A stretch of 64,000 nucleotides of DNA from Planctomycetota bacterium (lineage in GTDB: Bacteria > Planctomycetota > PLA2 > JAEUHO01): positions 1 to 64,000 of the forward strand of contig JANQJW010000031.1 of assembly GCA_028281445.1 (NCBI GenBank), given 5' to 3'. The position numbers and the translations under genes were made by a program. The notes under the pieces were generated by a model that worked only from the letters and a program-made list of their open reading frames with translations, had not been told where the DNA came from and did no database searches. Positions within the stretch are counted from its first letter, which is position 1; each line of letters starts with the position of its first letter. Positions 1 through 8,737 of this stretch are shown piece after piece.

Positions 1-1
1 G

Positions 2-133
2 CGAGCTGTCGGCGTGAAGCGCGACACGGTCTACAAGTGGATCCGGCCGAACGATCCCGCGCTGCCGAAGGATGCCGAGGTCCGCAACCACCTCGAGCAC
101 CTCATGGGCATCAGGCGCCGACGGGCGGGGTGA
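2..133 (+). CDS. HTH (excisionase/MerR-like) protein, C-terminal fragment
   Basis: Reading frame 2 is open from the window edge to a TGA at 131-133, giving 43 residues. The segment with VKRDTVYKWIR resembles the recognition-helix end of the short helix-turn-helix found in excisionase and MerR-like DNA-binding proteins (pattern 'sr.TvykWir'). The 5' part lies outside the window, so neither start nor full length can be judged. It sits beside lower-GC hypothetical genes and a tRNA with repeated 3' ends, a setting in which excisionase-type regulators are common. The family call rests on one short motif and is tentative; a chance reading frame cannot be excluded. Confidence 0.4.
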   Translation, partial: RAVGVKRDTVYKWIRPNDPALPKDAEVRNHLEHLMGIRRRRAG

Positions 134-158
134 ACGTCGAGCCGGTCCCGATTCCCCT

Positions 159-698
159 CTATCTGAGCGTCTCCTCGTGCTTACCGATCTTGATTGTGGC
201 GAAGCGACCGTCATCGTGAAGCTCAATGTAGTCAGTCGTGTCCGTCTGCAAGTAGATCCACCCAAACTGGGGCGATCCGTAAGACCACGACAGCGAAACG
301 GACCCAGCGGTCAGCCTTCGCCGATCAGCGCCGGTCATCTCCTCGGACTTGATCTTGGCGGCGTTGTACACCTCGAATAATGACCCGGTACCAGACTGCT
401 CGGGAAGTTGATCGACGCTCTGATAGCGCCACCGATACGTCGTTGGTGCATCTCGCGCACCGAACTTGGTGAAGTCGAAGACAGCCGTGCCCTCAGGTGT
501 CGTGACTAGCAGCAATTGCGTAGCTCCAACCCTGACACAGGTGGTACGCGCAAGATCGGTTTCAACCCCACGCGCTTCTGCCGAAGATCCCGCAGAGCCC
601 GGGGCATCACCACCCGAGACTGGCTCCGCGCAGTGGCGGCCAACAGTCCATCCAGCGAGGGCGATGACAGTAACTGCTGCGACCCAGATCCACTTCAT
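159..698 (-). CDS. Hypothetical protein with N-terminal membrane anchor or signal
   Basis: A 179-residue protein that starts with a hydrophobic stretch (IWVAAVTVIALAGWTVG, about residues 4-20) typical of a signal peptide or single membrane anchor. The rest is soluble and probably extracytoplasmic, with two cysteines (about residues 23 and 54) that could form a disulfide. I recognise no family. It is the last of three minus-strand genes (1670-2023, 771-1664, 159-698), 72 bp after the preceding stop. Base composition is visibly less GC-rich than in the rest of the window, as in its two partners, which fits horizontal acquisition. Existence as a gene is likely from length and the signal-like start; function is unknown. 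Confidence 0.6.
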   Translation of the reverse strand: MKWIWVAAVTVIALAGWTVGRHCAEPVSGGDAPGSAGSSAEARGVETDLARTTCVRVGATQLLLVTTPEGTAVFDFTKFGARDAPTTYRWRYQSVDQLPEQSGTGSLFEVYNAAKIKSEEMTGADRRRLTAGSVSLSWSYGSPQFGWIYLQTDTTDYIELHDDGRFATIKIGKHEETLR

Positions 699-770
699 GA
701 GAGAGAATCCTACAAGGTCTCGCGACCGTCCGCCGCAACTCCTACGCGCGAAGCCTCCGACCGGGTCCAG

Positions 771-1664
771 CTACCGAAGATCCTCGCACGCTTCTTTCAC
801 CCACACAGCGGTTTGAGTCACGCTACGGGAGTCCCGATGAAGCGCCTTCCTCTGTTCCAGCCATTCGGCGTGATCGGCGTCGTTCTCGATATCCCGGGGC
901 AGGTCAGGCCACTCGATCTTTGGTCCTCTTGCCTTGCGCCAAGGACCGCATGCCATGTGCTCGAACTCGGCCTTCACGATGGGGCCCTCTATGATGTCCG
1001 TAGAGCTGGGGGGACACCGCTTGTCACCTTCGTACCTAATGAACACGTGCGTGATGTACTGCAGGAGTTGCCAGCCCTTGTACACGCGACACACTCTATA
1101 CTCTTGAGACTTGCCGTCTCGCGAGGTGCAGATCTCAGTCTGGATACTCACGTCCAAGTCTTCGGCCTCGATCTTCCATTCGCCTAGGGTCGTTTCGATG
1201 CGCGTGCATTGAATCGTGGTCGTGCCCTCAGTAAAGGTCTCCTCAATCTCGTTCTTACTCTCCTGTTCGTCGTCCTTGCCCACGGGCTCCCGGTCGTTCA
1301 CCCATGGCCAGGGCAAGAGCGGATCGTCCTTTGGACCCGGAGGCCGTTCTGGGGGATCCTCGACCACGGGGCCGCCTGGCCCGACCGGAAAGGGCATTGG
1401 ATAGTCGATAAGCGACAGTCCTATCCCGACGCCGAGGCTGGACACAGGGGCGGGAGTACCCAGCGCTACGGCGAGTCCAGATCCAGCGCTCGAGGTAGGG
1501 CGCGGGAATGCCCCATCGTCGGAACACCCAACGCACGTTGCGGGCGATTGCCCGGGGCCCCTCCCCAGACCGCCCGCGAGATCATCTTGAATCGCAACCT
1601 GGTGTTCGGCCTCTATCGGCAACCCGCCGTTGCGCACATCTACTACCCTTGAAGCCATGGACAT
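771..1664 (-). CDS. Hypothetical protein, proline-rich linker plus Cys-containing domain
   Basis: A 297-residue protein if translation starts at the ATG at 1662-1664. That start is preferred because it lies five bases after the stop of the upstream gene (ends 1670), whereas a longer version would overlap that gene in another frame. Residues 1-60 are low-complexity with two cysteines (CVGC). A glycine/proline-rich stretch follows near 90-125 (PVGPGGPVVEDPPERPPGPK). The C-terminal two thirds is acidic and mixed alpha/beta with five or six cysteines, suggesting a secreted or disulfide-stabilised domain. No family recognised. The middle of a three-gene lower-GC cluster. Confidence 0.55.
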   Translation of the reverse strand: MSMASRVVDVRNGGLPIEAEHQVAIQDDLAGGLGRGPGQSPATCVGCSDDGAFPRPTSSAGSGLAVALGTPAPVSSLGVGIGLSLIDYPMPFPVGPGGPVVEDPPERPPGPKDDPLLPWPWVNDREPVGKDDEQESKNEIEETFTEGTTTIQCTRIETTLGEWKIEAEDLDVSIQTEICTSRDGKSQEYRVCRVYKGWQLLQYITHVFIRYEGDKRCPPSSTDIIEGPIVKAEFEHMACGPWRKARGPKIEWPDLPRDIENDADHAEWLEQRKALHRDSRSVTQTAVWVKEACEDLR

Positions 1665-1669
1665 CGGGC

Positions 1670-2023
1670 TCAATCGCTCTTCGGCTGGAGCCAAATGCTG
1701 ACAATCCCGAACAGCCCACCGCTGTCCGATGTGCTCAACTTGAGCCGAGCCATCTGGGCCATGGGGTTTGCTGGCGTGATATTTCCGTTGCCCGTTGCAG
1801 TGGCCGAGCTCTCGGCGAACTGTGTAACCTCGACCGTGTCGTAGGACGTCTCGACGGTGATCGTCAGGCCGTTGGTGGGCGACGTCGGCGACAGCGTCTG
1901 AATGAAGTAGTGGACGGTCCAGTTCTCGAACTGCGGATTGACTGGAACCCAATCGCTCCTGAAGATGTCGGTCGTGCTACCTAGGGCAAATGTGAAGTTC
2001 CTCGCCAACACTACAGGTCCCAT
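1670..2023 (-). CDS. Hypothetical 117-aa protein
   Basis: A 117-residue protein starting at an ATG preceded by a strong Shine-Dalgarno (AGGAGG) at the usual distance, the best ribosome-binding site in this part of the window and the reason for the start choice. It is rich in Thr, Ser, Asn and aromatic residues with predicted beta character (NPQFENWTVHYFIQTLSP), and has no obvious signal peptide or cysteine. It heads the three-gene minus-strand cluster. I do not recognise the family; the composition would fit a small beta-sandwich or structural protein, but that is only an impression. Confidence 0.6.
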   Translation of the reverse strand: MGPVVLARNFTFALGSTTDIFRSDWVPVNPQFENWTVHYFIQTLSPTSPTNGLTITVETSYDTVEVTQFAESSATATGNGNITPANPMAQMARLKLSTSDSGGLFGIVSIWLQPKSD

Positions 2024-2573
2024 GCACTCCTCCTATCGGCGCCTACGACATTCAAGTCGGGCACTCGTCAGTTACGCGGCTCAGTCGTTCATCCGCCATG
2101 CGGAGTGAACGCCGCGACAAAGAAGAAGCCACTTCCCTCTCGAACTAGGCGCTCATCCACCGGTCGGTTCTTGCACACGCGACCGTACGCTCCTGTGAGG
2201 GCGCGTCAACTGCAAAAATGGAAGTGCGCCAGCAGCCCATTTCCCCAGGTGAGCTTGCAAGAACCGACCGGGAAGTTCGACGCTAGTCGAGAGCTACTGA
2301 CGCACCGAGAGTCTACTAGGTCGCTACCGGGACGTTCACGACGGAGATCGCCTCGCTGCGCATGCGGCCAACGTCGGCGTTGAGCGATCGCGTGACCGAG
2401 TGACGGTCGTCGACTCGCCTCACGCCACGCCGCCTCGCTGCTCCACGTGCCACTTGTGCTCTGGTCCTCGCTGCGGGCCCGTGGCGGGGGCTCCAGTCCC
2501 AAGCGGATATCCTCTAGTAGACGCGACTGGGGGGCGTTTCCTAGCGTGACGGCAATCTGATAGGGAGGCCGCG
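2024..2573. other. 550-bp non-coding stretch with a 16-bp inverted repeat
   Basis: No convincing gene is seen. Open frames here (for example 2105-2383 on plus) are rich in Arg and Ser, lack ribosome-binding sites and look like chance frames. The one clear structure is the inverted repeat listed separately at 2160-2271. The left edge holds the presumed promoter and leader of the divergent hypothetical cluster; the right edge holds the leader of the small gene at 2574. Confidence 0.6.
2160..2271. repeat. Perfect 16-bp inverted repeat, arms 80 bp apart
   Basis: The left arm at 2160-2175 (CCGGTCGGTTCTTGCA) is the exact reverse complement of the right arm at 2256-2271. The 80-bp interior has no gene. 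Possibilities are terminal repeats of a very small non-autonomous element, arm-type recombinase sites, or a two-site operator. The spacing is too large for a simple terminator. The setting (lower GC, HTH fragment, tRNA with duplicated 3' ends) favours a mobile-element origin, but no transposase or integrase is visible. Confidence 0.7.
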
Positions 2574-2789
2574 ATGGGAACGCCGTCACATGTATACTGG
2601 ATCACTGGAGCGCCCGCAGCCACGTCGGGGAAGGCATTCGCGAAACAGATGGCGAAGACGCTAGCTAGCCTGCCCGGTGACGGCTGGCATTGGGACCCGG
2701 CGACGTCCCACGTCATCACCGAAAAGGGCAAGAAGTTCTTCTATCACGCCGCTGGTGCCAAGCACGCGGTCGCCCGCAGGCGCACGTAG
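2574..2789 (+). CDS. Small hypothetical protein, 71 aa
   Basis: A 71-residue, basic protein (pI clearly high; ends AKHAVARRRT). The ATG is preceded by AGGGAGG at 5-6 bases, a good Shine-Dalgarno, which is the main reason to accept so short a gene. There are no cysteines, no signal peptide and no family that I recognise. It stands alone between the inverted-repeat region and the tRNA-like sequence. It could be a small DNA-binding protein, but nothing in the sequence proves this. Confidence 0.5.
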   Translation: MGTPSHVYWITGAPAATSGKAFAKQMAKTLASLPGDGWHWDPATSHVITEKGKKFFYHAAGAKHAVARRRT

Positions 2790-2940
2790 GGCGCCGGGCT
2801 CACTTCGTCAGGTTTCGAGTCAGGTCGACCTGACGCGCAGACCAAACACGGCCGTACGTGCGCGAATACGACACTTTGGTGTCGCGACCAGGCCCGCGAC
2901 TTCGCGCCCCGCCCCTGCACCAAAGCCCCATTGCCCGGGA

Positions 2941-3020
2941 TCTGCGAGAGTCCGTCTCGGGCGTTGGGATGCTGACTGTTAATCAGTGGGTCCCTGGTTC
3001 GAGTCCAGGTCGGGGAGCCA
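2941..3020 (+). tRNA. tRNA-Asn(GTT)-like gene, degenerate 5' half
   Basis: The 3' half is a textbook tRNA: anticodon arm GCTGA-CTGTTAA-TCAGT with anticodon GTT, 5-nt variable loop, perfect T arm CCTGG-TTCGAGT-CCAGG, acceptor strand TCGGGGA, discriminator G and encoded CCA (3018-3020). The 5' half is poor. The best acceptor partner (TCTGCGA, 2941-2947) leaves one G-G mismatch and one wobble, and the D stem pairs badly with a 12-nt loop. It may be a diverged functional tRNA-Asn, or a tRNA whose 5' half was replaced by recombination. Short copies of its 3' end follow at 3197 and 3379. Confidence 0.55.
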
Positions 3021-3023
3021 TTC
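2994..3023 (+). repeat. tRNA-Asn 3'-end repeat, copy 1 (within the tRNA)
   Basis: This 30-bp segment, covering the T arm, acceptor strand, CCA and three flanking bases, is repeated identically at 3197-3226 and with two changes at 3379-3406. It is the usual target segment for tRNA-specific integrases. Confidence 0.75.
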
Positions 3024-3173
3024 TTTCCTCCGCCGATGTTCTCAGGGCGGGTCGCGTTGCCTCGTGGGGCGTCGAGAACCAGGGACCCTGACCGGGGGGT
3101 AGGGCCGGTGAGCGAAGCGAGCTCGGCCCGAAGGGGGCGGTAGCCCCCTGGTGACCGCGCGTCTAGCGCGACC

Positions 3174-3226
3174 GGAGCGAAGCGGAGGTTCGCGCGCTGG
3201 TTCGAGTCCAGGTCGGGGAGCCATTC
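3174..3226 (+). repeat. tRNA 3'-end repeat, copy 2, with 23-bp upstream extension
   Basis: Positions 3197-3226 are identical to 2994-3023. The preceding 23 bp (GGAGCGAAGCGGAGGTTCGCGCG region, 3174-3196) is also present before copy 3. No anticodon arm precedes it, so this is not a second tRNA but a detached 3' end, as left by integration or tandem duplication at a tRNA attachment site. Confidence 0.7.
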
Positions 3227-3237
3227 GTCGCGCTGGC

Positions 3238-3317
3238 TGCTCGGCGGCGCTGTGTCGGCGGCGTCCTCGCGTGCCATACGCACGCGTCGTCTAGCCTCCT
3301 TGCGGCGCCTTCGCCCC
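3238..3317. repeat. Dispersed hairpin repeat, copy A
   Basis: Conserved end blocks TGCTCGGCGGCGCT (3238-3251) and TTGCGGCGCCTTCGCCCC (3300-3317) flank a 7-bp perfect hairpin (CGCGTGC, loop CATAC, GCACGCG). Copy B at 44072-44161 has the same end blocks and a hairpin in the middle, but with a different stem pair (GCGTGG/CCACGC). The C-G to G-C swap at one stem position keeps pairing, suggesting that the fold rather than the sequence is kept. Confidence 0.5.
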
Positions 3318-3355
3318 AGCGCCCCGAATGACAGGGGCCGTCGCTGGCCTCGGCA

Positions 3356-3406
3356 GGAGCGAAGCGGAGGTTCGCGCGCTGGTTCGAGTCCAAATCGGGG
3401 AGCCAT
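3356..3406 (+). repeat. tRNA 3'-end repeat, copy 3
   Basis: A 51-bp direct repeat of 3174-3224 in which the T-stem 3' strand carries AA for GG, which would break two T-stem pairs. Copies are spaced about 200 and 180 bp apart. Open frames running antisense through these copies give spurious proteins and were not annotated. Confidence 0.7.
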
Positions 3407-3603
3407 GCGACTCGAGCTACTGCGTGGCCCTCGCTCATGGCCTTCGGCCCTATGCTGCGTTGGATCTGCCCATTCTGTTCTCCGGGCACTCTCGCGCCGC
3501 GGTGGCCCGTAGCCCTGGCCGAAGCAGGGGTGCGCGCTCGCGCGGTCGGTACCCTGGCGCCGGAGGTTCCCCCGTGGAGCACGCTTCCGCTGCTCGGCCG
3601 ACG

Positions 3604-5241
3604 ATGCGCCCCGAGGCGTTCCCTGTTCTGAGCCCGTCGCAGATCGAGGCATTCGCCGCCGTGGGGACGCAGCGGGTCTTCGACGACGGAGATGAGGTCT
3701 GGGCCATCGGCGCGGCCAGGATGTCGCTCTTCGTCGTCTTGAGCGGCGCCGTCGGCGTATACCAGGTCTCGGGCAGAGGCGAGGAACACGAGGTCGTCGT
3801 CCACCAACCGGGCGAGTTCACCGGCGACATCGACCTGCTCTCCTCGAAGAAGGCGGTGGTGGGGGGGCGTGCCATCGGGCGGACGGAGACCATCGAGGTG
3901 CCGGCGGAGAAGCTGCGGGACCTGGTGGTGTCGAACTCGGAGCTCTCCGACATCCTGCTTGCGGCCTTCCTCGCCCGTCGCCAAGAGCTCCTCGAGCGGG
4001 GGCTCGGCTCCGTCACCTTGGTTGGATCCCGGTTCTCACCGGATACGTTCCGCATCAGCGAGTTCCTCGAGCGCAACTCGCGGCCTTTTGAGTTCATCGA
4101 TCTCGAGAGCGACGCAAACGTCTCCCAACTGCTCGAGGGGTTCGGCGTACGCGTCGAAGAGACGCCGATCCTGATCGACGCGAGCGGGACCGTGATCCAC
4201 AACCCGTCGATCGACCGCATGGCCGAGTGTTTCGGACTTTCGCACGTCGACGACACGCAGATCTACGACGTCGTGGTCGTCGGCGCCGGGCCCGCCGGCC
4301 TGGCGTCGGCCGTCTACGCGGCGTCGGAGGGCCTGGAAGTCCTGATCGTCGATGCGGTGGCCCCGGGCGGGCAGGCCAGCACGAGCTCCAAGATCGAGAA
4401 CTACCTCGGGTTCCCCACGGGGATCTCCGGTCGTGAGCTGGCGCAGCGGGCCTTCGTGCAGGCGGAGAAGTTCGGCGCCCGCCTCGCCGCACCGCGCAAG
4501 GTGGAGCGTCTCGATGTGAGCGCCCGCCCGTACGCGCTCGACATCGGCGGTGACCAGACCGTGCGTGGACGCACCGTGGTCATCGCAACGGGTGCCCAAT
4601 ACCGACGCCTGCCGATCGAAGACGCCCGACGCTACGAAGGGCGCGGGATCTACTTCGGTGCGACGCCGATGGAGGCCCGCCTCTGCGAGAACGACGAAGT
4701 GGCGATCGTGGGCGGCGGCAACTCGGCCGGGCAAGCCGCGGTCTTCCTGAGCGAGAACGCGCAGCACGTCCACATCCACATCCGCTCGGCTTCGCTCGAC
4801 CACTCGATGTCGCGTTATCTCATCCAGCGGATCGAGAGCTCGCCCCGCATCACGCTCCATCCGGAGACGGAGATCTCCGCGCTGATCGGCGAGGATGCGC
4901 TGGAAGGCATGGAGATCACCGACAGGGCGACGGGCACGTCCCGGCGCGTCCCCATCCGGCATGCCTTCATCTTCATCGGTGCGGCGCCGAACACAGAGTG
5001 GCTGCCCGCCGAGCTGGGACGCGACGAGAAGGGCTTCGTCCGAACGGGCCGCGAGGTTCGTCCCGAGGAGATGGCGCCCGCCGCCTGGGCCCCCGCACGC
5101 CCTCCCTACCTGTTGGAGACGAACTACCCCGGGATCTTCGCCGCGGGGGACGTCCGCTCCGGTTCGGCCAAGCGCGTCGCTTCGGCGGTGGGAGAGGGCT
5201 CGATTGCCGTTAGCTTCATCCATCAGGTCCTTGCCCGATAG
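3604..5241 (+). CDS. cNMP-binding/thioredoxin-reductase-like flavoprotein
   Basis: A 545-residue protein. Residues about 1-125 form a cyclic-nucleotide-binding (CRP/FNR effector) beta-roll (LFVVLSGAVGVYQV, GEFTGDIDLLSSK). Residues about 140-210 look like a small thioredoxin/glutaredoxin-fold linker (FIDLESDANVSQLLEGFGV). The remainder is a two-dinucleotide-domain flavoprotein with VVGAGPAGLASAVYAA (FAD) and VAIVGGGNSAGQAAVFL (NAD(P)H) motifs and the terminal GIFAAGDVRSG FAD motif. The CxxC of true thioredoxin reductase is missing: the aligned stretch reads FGATPMEARLC. It belongs to the known group of cNMP-domain TrxR-like proteins and probably does not reduce classical thioredoxin by the usual route. 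Start chosen at the ATG opening the cNMP domain; upstream residues are repeat translation. A gene for a sugar dehydrogenase follows 13 bp downstream. Confidence 0.85.
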   Translation: MRPEAFPVLSPSQIEAFAAVGTQRVFDDGDEVWAIGAARMSLFVVLSGAVGVYQVSGRGEEHEVVVHQPGEFTGDIDLLSSKKAVVGGRAIGRTETIEVPAEKLRDLVVSNSELSDILLAAFLARRQELLERGLGSVTLVGSRFSPDTFRISEFLERNSRPFEFIDLESDANVSQLLEGFGVRVEETPILIDASGTVIHNPSIDRMAECFGLSHVDDTQIYDVVVVGAGPAGLASAVYAASEGLEVLIVDAVAPGGQASTSSKIENYLGFPTGISGRELAQRAFVQAEKFGARLAAPRKVERLDVSARPYALDIGGDQTVRGRTVVIATGAQYRRLPIEDARRYEGRGIYFGATPMEARLCENDEVAIVGGGNSAGQAAVFLSENAQHVHIHIRSASLDHSMSRYLIQRIESSPRITLHPETEISALIGEDALEGMEITDRATGTSRRVPIRHAFIFIGAAPNTEWLPAELGRDEKGFVRTGREVRPEEMAPAAWAPARPPYLLETNYPGIFAAGDVRSGSAKRVASAVGEGSIAVSFIHQVLAR

Positions 5242-5254
5242 CGGAGGAGCTTCC

Positions 5255-6460
5255 ATGCGTACCAAGGTGGTCGCCGTCACCATCCTCGCGCTGATCGGCG
5301 CCGGCGTGGCGGGGTATGCCTGTTACGCCAGGGACATCTCCGGGCCGCTCAGGCCGGTCGGCAACAACATCGCAAAGGAGAGGGGCTGGAGGGTACAGAC
5401 GGTCACGGCAGGCCTGATGAGACCCTGGGCGGCCGAGTGGCTGCCTGACGGCAAGATCCTCCTGGTTACCGAGCGCGAGGGTCGCCTGCGCGTTGTCCAG
5501 AACGGCAAGCTGCGGATGGATGTCGTCGAAGGACTCCCCGGTGACCTCCTTGCCTCCGGCCAAGGCGGCCTGATGGACATCGCCATCCACCCGGAGTTCA
5601 CGAAGAACCGCTGGGTCTACCTCACCTACTCGGCCGGGACCGGCAGGAGCAACCGCACCAAGCTGGCACGCGCGAGGATCGACAAGGCGTTGACGCGCCT
5701 GAGCGATCTGAAGGTGCTCTTTCAGGTCAACCGTCTCAAGTCCGGCGGCCAGCATTTCGGTTCCCGCCTGCTCTGGCTCCCGGACGGCACGCTGCTGATG
5801 AGCATCGGCGATGGCGGCAATCCGCCGACCAAACTCGACGGCCGCTTCATCCGCGAGAAGGCGCAGGACCTGTCCGTCCACCTCGGCAAGACGGTTCGGA
5901 TGACCGACGACGGCAGACCCCTGGCGGACAATCCCTTCGCGGGCGACGACGACCCGAAGACCGACCCGTACATCTACAGCTACGGCCATCGGAACATCCA
6001 AGGGATGGCGATTCGCCCAGGGACCAACGAAGTCTGGGCAACCGAACACGGAGCTCGCGGTGGCGACGAGCTGAACGTGCTGAAGAAGGGCGCGAACTAC
6101 GGCTGGCCCACGGTCACCTACAGCCGGGAGTACTTCGGACCACGCATCTCCAATCGGACCACCATGAAAGGCGCCGTCGATCCCAGGGTCGTCTGGACGC
6201 CGTGCATCGCGCCGTCGGGGCTGACCTTCTACACCGGCAACGAGTTCCCCGGCTGGAAGGGCGACCTGCTGGCAGGCGGCCTCGTGCTCAAGCAGATCCG
6301 CCGGGTCCATTTCAACGACGCCGGCGCGATCGTCGGCCAGACCACCCTGCAGTTCCGAGCCCGCATCCGCTGGGTCGAGCAAGGTCCGGACGGCGGGATC
6401 TACGTGCTGACCGACGAGATCGACGGCCGGCTCATGCGCATCGTGCCCGACCGGCGATAG
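5255..6460 (+). CDS. PQQ-dependent aldose/sugar dehydrogenase-like beta-propeller, exported
   Basis: A 401-residue protein with a signal peptide or anchor (VVAVTILALIGAGVAGYACYA). The body matches the soluble glucose dehydrogenase/YliI-type six-bladed propeller: an N-terminal 'L..PWAAEWLPDGKILLVTER.G.L' repeat, the QGGLMDIAIHPEF segment, GGQHFGSRLLWLPDGTLLMSIGDGG, YSYGHRNIQGMAI and ATEHGARGGDELNVLKKGANYGWPTV. Those include the His and Arg/Asn positions used by the family for PQQ and substrate. It oxidises sugars in the periplasm using PQQ in known members; substrate here is unknown. The start has GGAGGAG at a good distance. It lies 13 bp after the TrxR-like gene, so co-transcription is likely. 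Convergent with the broken peptidase gene at 6482. Confidence 0.9.
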   Translation: MRTKVVAVTILALIGAGVAGYACYARDISGPLRPVGNNIAKERGWRVQTVTAGLMRPWAAEWLPDGKILLVTEREGRLRVVQNGKLRMDVVEGLPGDLLASGQGGLMDIAIHPEFTKNRWVYLTYSAGTGRSNRTKLARARIDKALTRLSDLKVLFQVNRLKSGGQHFGSRLLWLPDGTLLMSIGDGGNPPTKLDGRFIREKAQDLSVHLGKTVRMTDDGRPLADNPFAGDDDPKTDPYIYSYGHRNIQGMAIRPGTNEVWATEHGARGGDELNVLKKGANYGWPTVTYSREYFGPRISNRTTMKGAVDPRVVWTPCIAPSGLTFYTGNEFPGWKGDLLAGGLVLKQIRRVHFNDAGAIVGQTTLQFRARIRWVEQGPDGGIYVLTDEIDGRLMRIVPDRR

Positions 6461-6481
6461 CCAACGGACCCTCGGCTCGCC

Positions 6482-8135
<1,654 letters not shown>

Positions 8136-8285
8136 AGCGCGTCTCCGTAGGACGAAGCGCGCCAATCTACCGGACGAAGTCCAGCACACCGGCGCGATCC
8201 ATGCGCGCGCCGAGCGAGTTTTCGGCGCGCTCGTAGAGAGCCGCGATACGCTCCCGCCTTCACATCCCCCCACGGTGTACCTGCC

Positions 8286-8639
8286 ATGACGAACCTGGAA
8301 CGAGTCTTCGCGATGTCTTTCGCGAGCATCTACCCGCACTACATCACCAAGGCGGAGAAGAAGGGCCGGACGAAGAAGGAGGTGAACAAGGTCATCTGCT
8401 GGCTGACGGGGTACAGCCCGCAAGCGCTCTTAGGCCAGGTCAAGAGGGAGACCGATCTCCGGACCTTCTTCGAAGAGGCGCCCAAGGTGAACCCGAGCGC
8501 CAAGATGATCACGGGCGTGGTTTGCGGAGTCCGGGTGGAGGAGGTCGAGGATCCGCTGATGCGCAGGATCCGCTACATGGACAAGCTCGTGGACGAGTTG
8601 GCCAAGGGCAGGCCCATGGAGAAGATCCTCCGGACATAG
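8286..8639 (+). CDS. DUF2200 family protein
   Basis: A 117-residue cytosolic protein matching the DUF2200 family over its full length: [24 protein letters not shown] near the N-terminus, ICWLTGY, an internal [12 protein letters not shown], and the typical C-terminus [36 protein letters not shown]. Length is normal for the family. The biochemical function of DUF2200 is unknown. It is a single gene transcribed away from the broken peptidase gene, with about 150 bp between them that must hold both promoters. Confidence 0.9.
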   Translation: MTNLERVFAMSFASIYPHYITKAEKKGRTKKEVNKVICWLTGYSPQALLGQVKRETDLRTFFEEAPKVNPSAKMITGVVCGVRVEEVEDPLMRRIRYMDKLVDELAKGRPMEKILRT

Positions 8640-8737
8640 ACGTCAGCGCGCTTGCATTTGGGGGAGCCCGTTCGTTCACTGAAGCCTCGTCAGGCGATTG
8701 GCACAGGCGCCGGTCGCCATCTGGAAGGAGGCTGCTG

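Larger units (their letters stand above)
3021..3603. other. Intergenic region with tRNA-end repeats and a hairpin repeat
   Basis: About 580 bp without a credible gene. It contains tRNA-end copies 2 and 3 and a hairpin repeat at 3238-3317 that recurs at 44072-44161. Long frames cross it in several directions, but they are repeat translations or upstream extensions of the gene starting at 3604. Confidence 0.6.

Noticed and set aside
2744..3984. Long minus-strand frames through the tRNA and its repeats, with recurring 'LDSNQRANLRFAP'-like peptides
   Set aside because: They are antisense translations of tRNA 3' ends and their flanking repeats, a well-known source of spurious database proteins.
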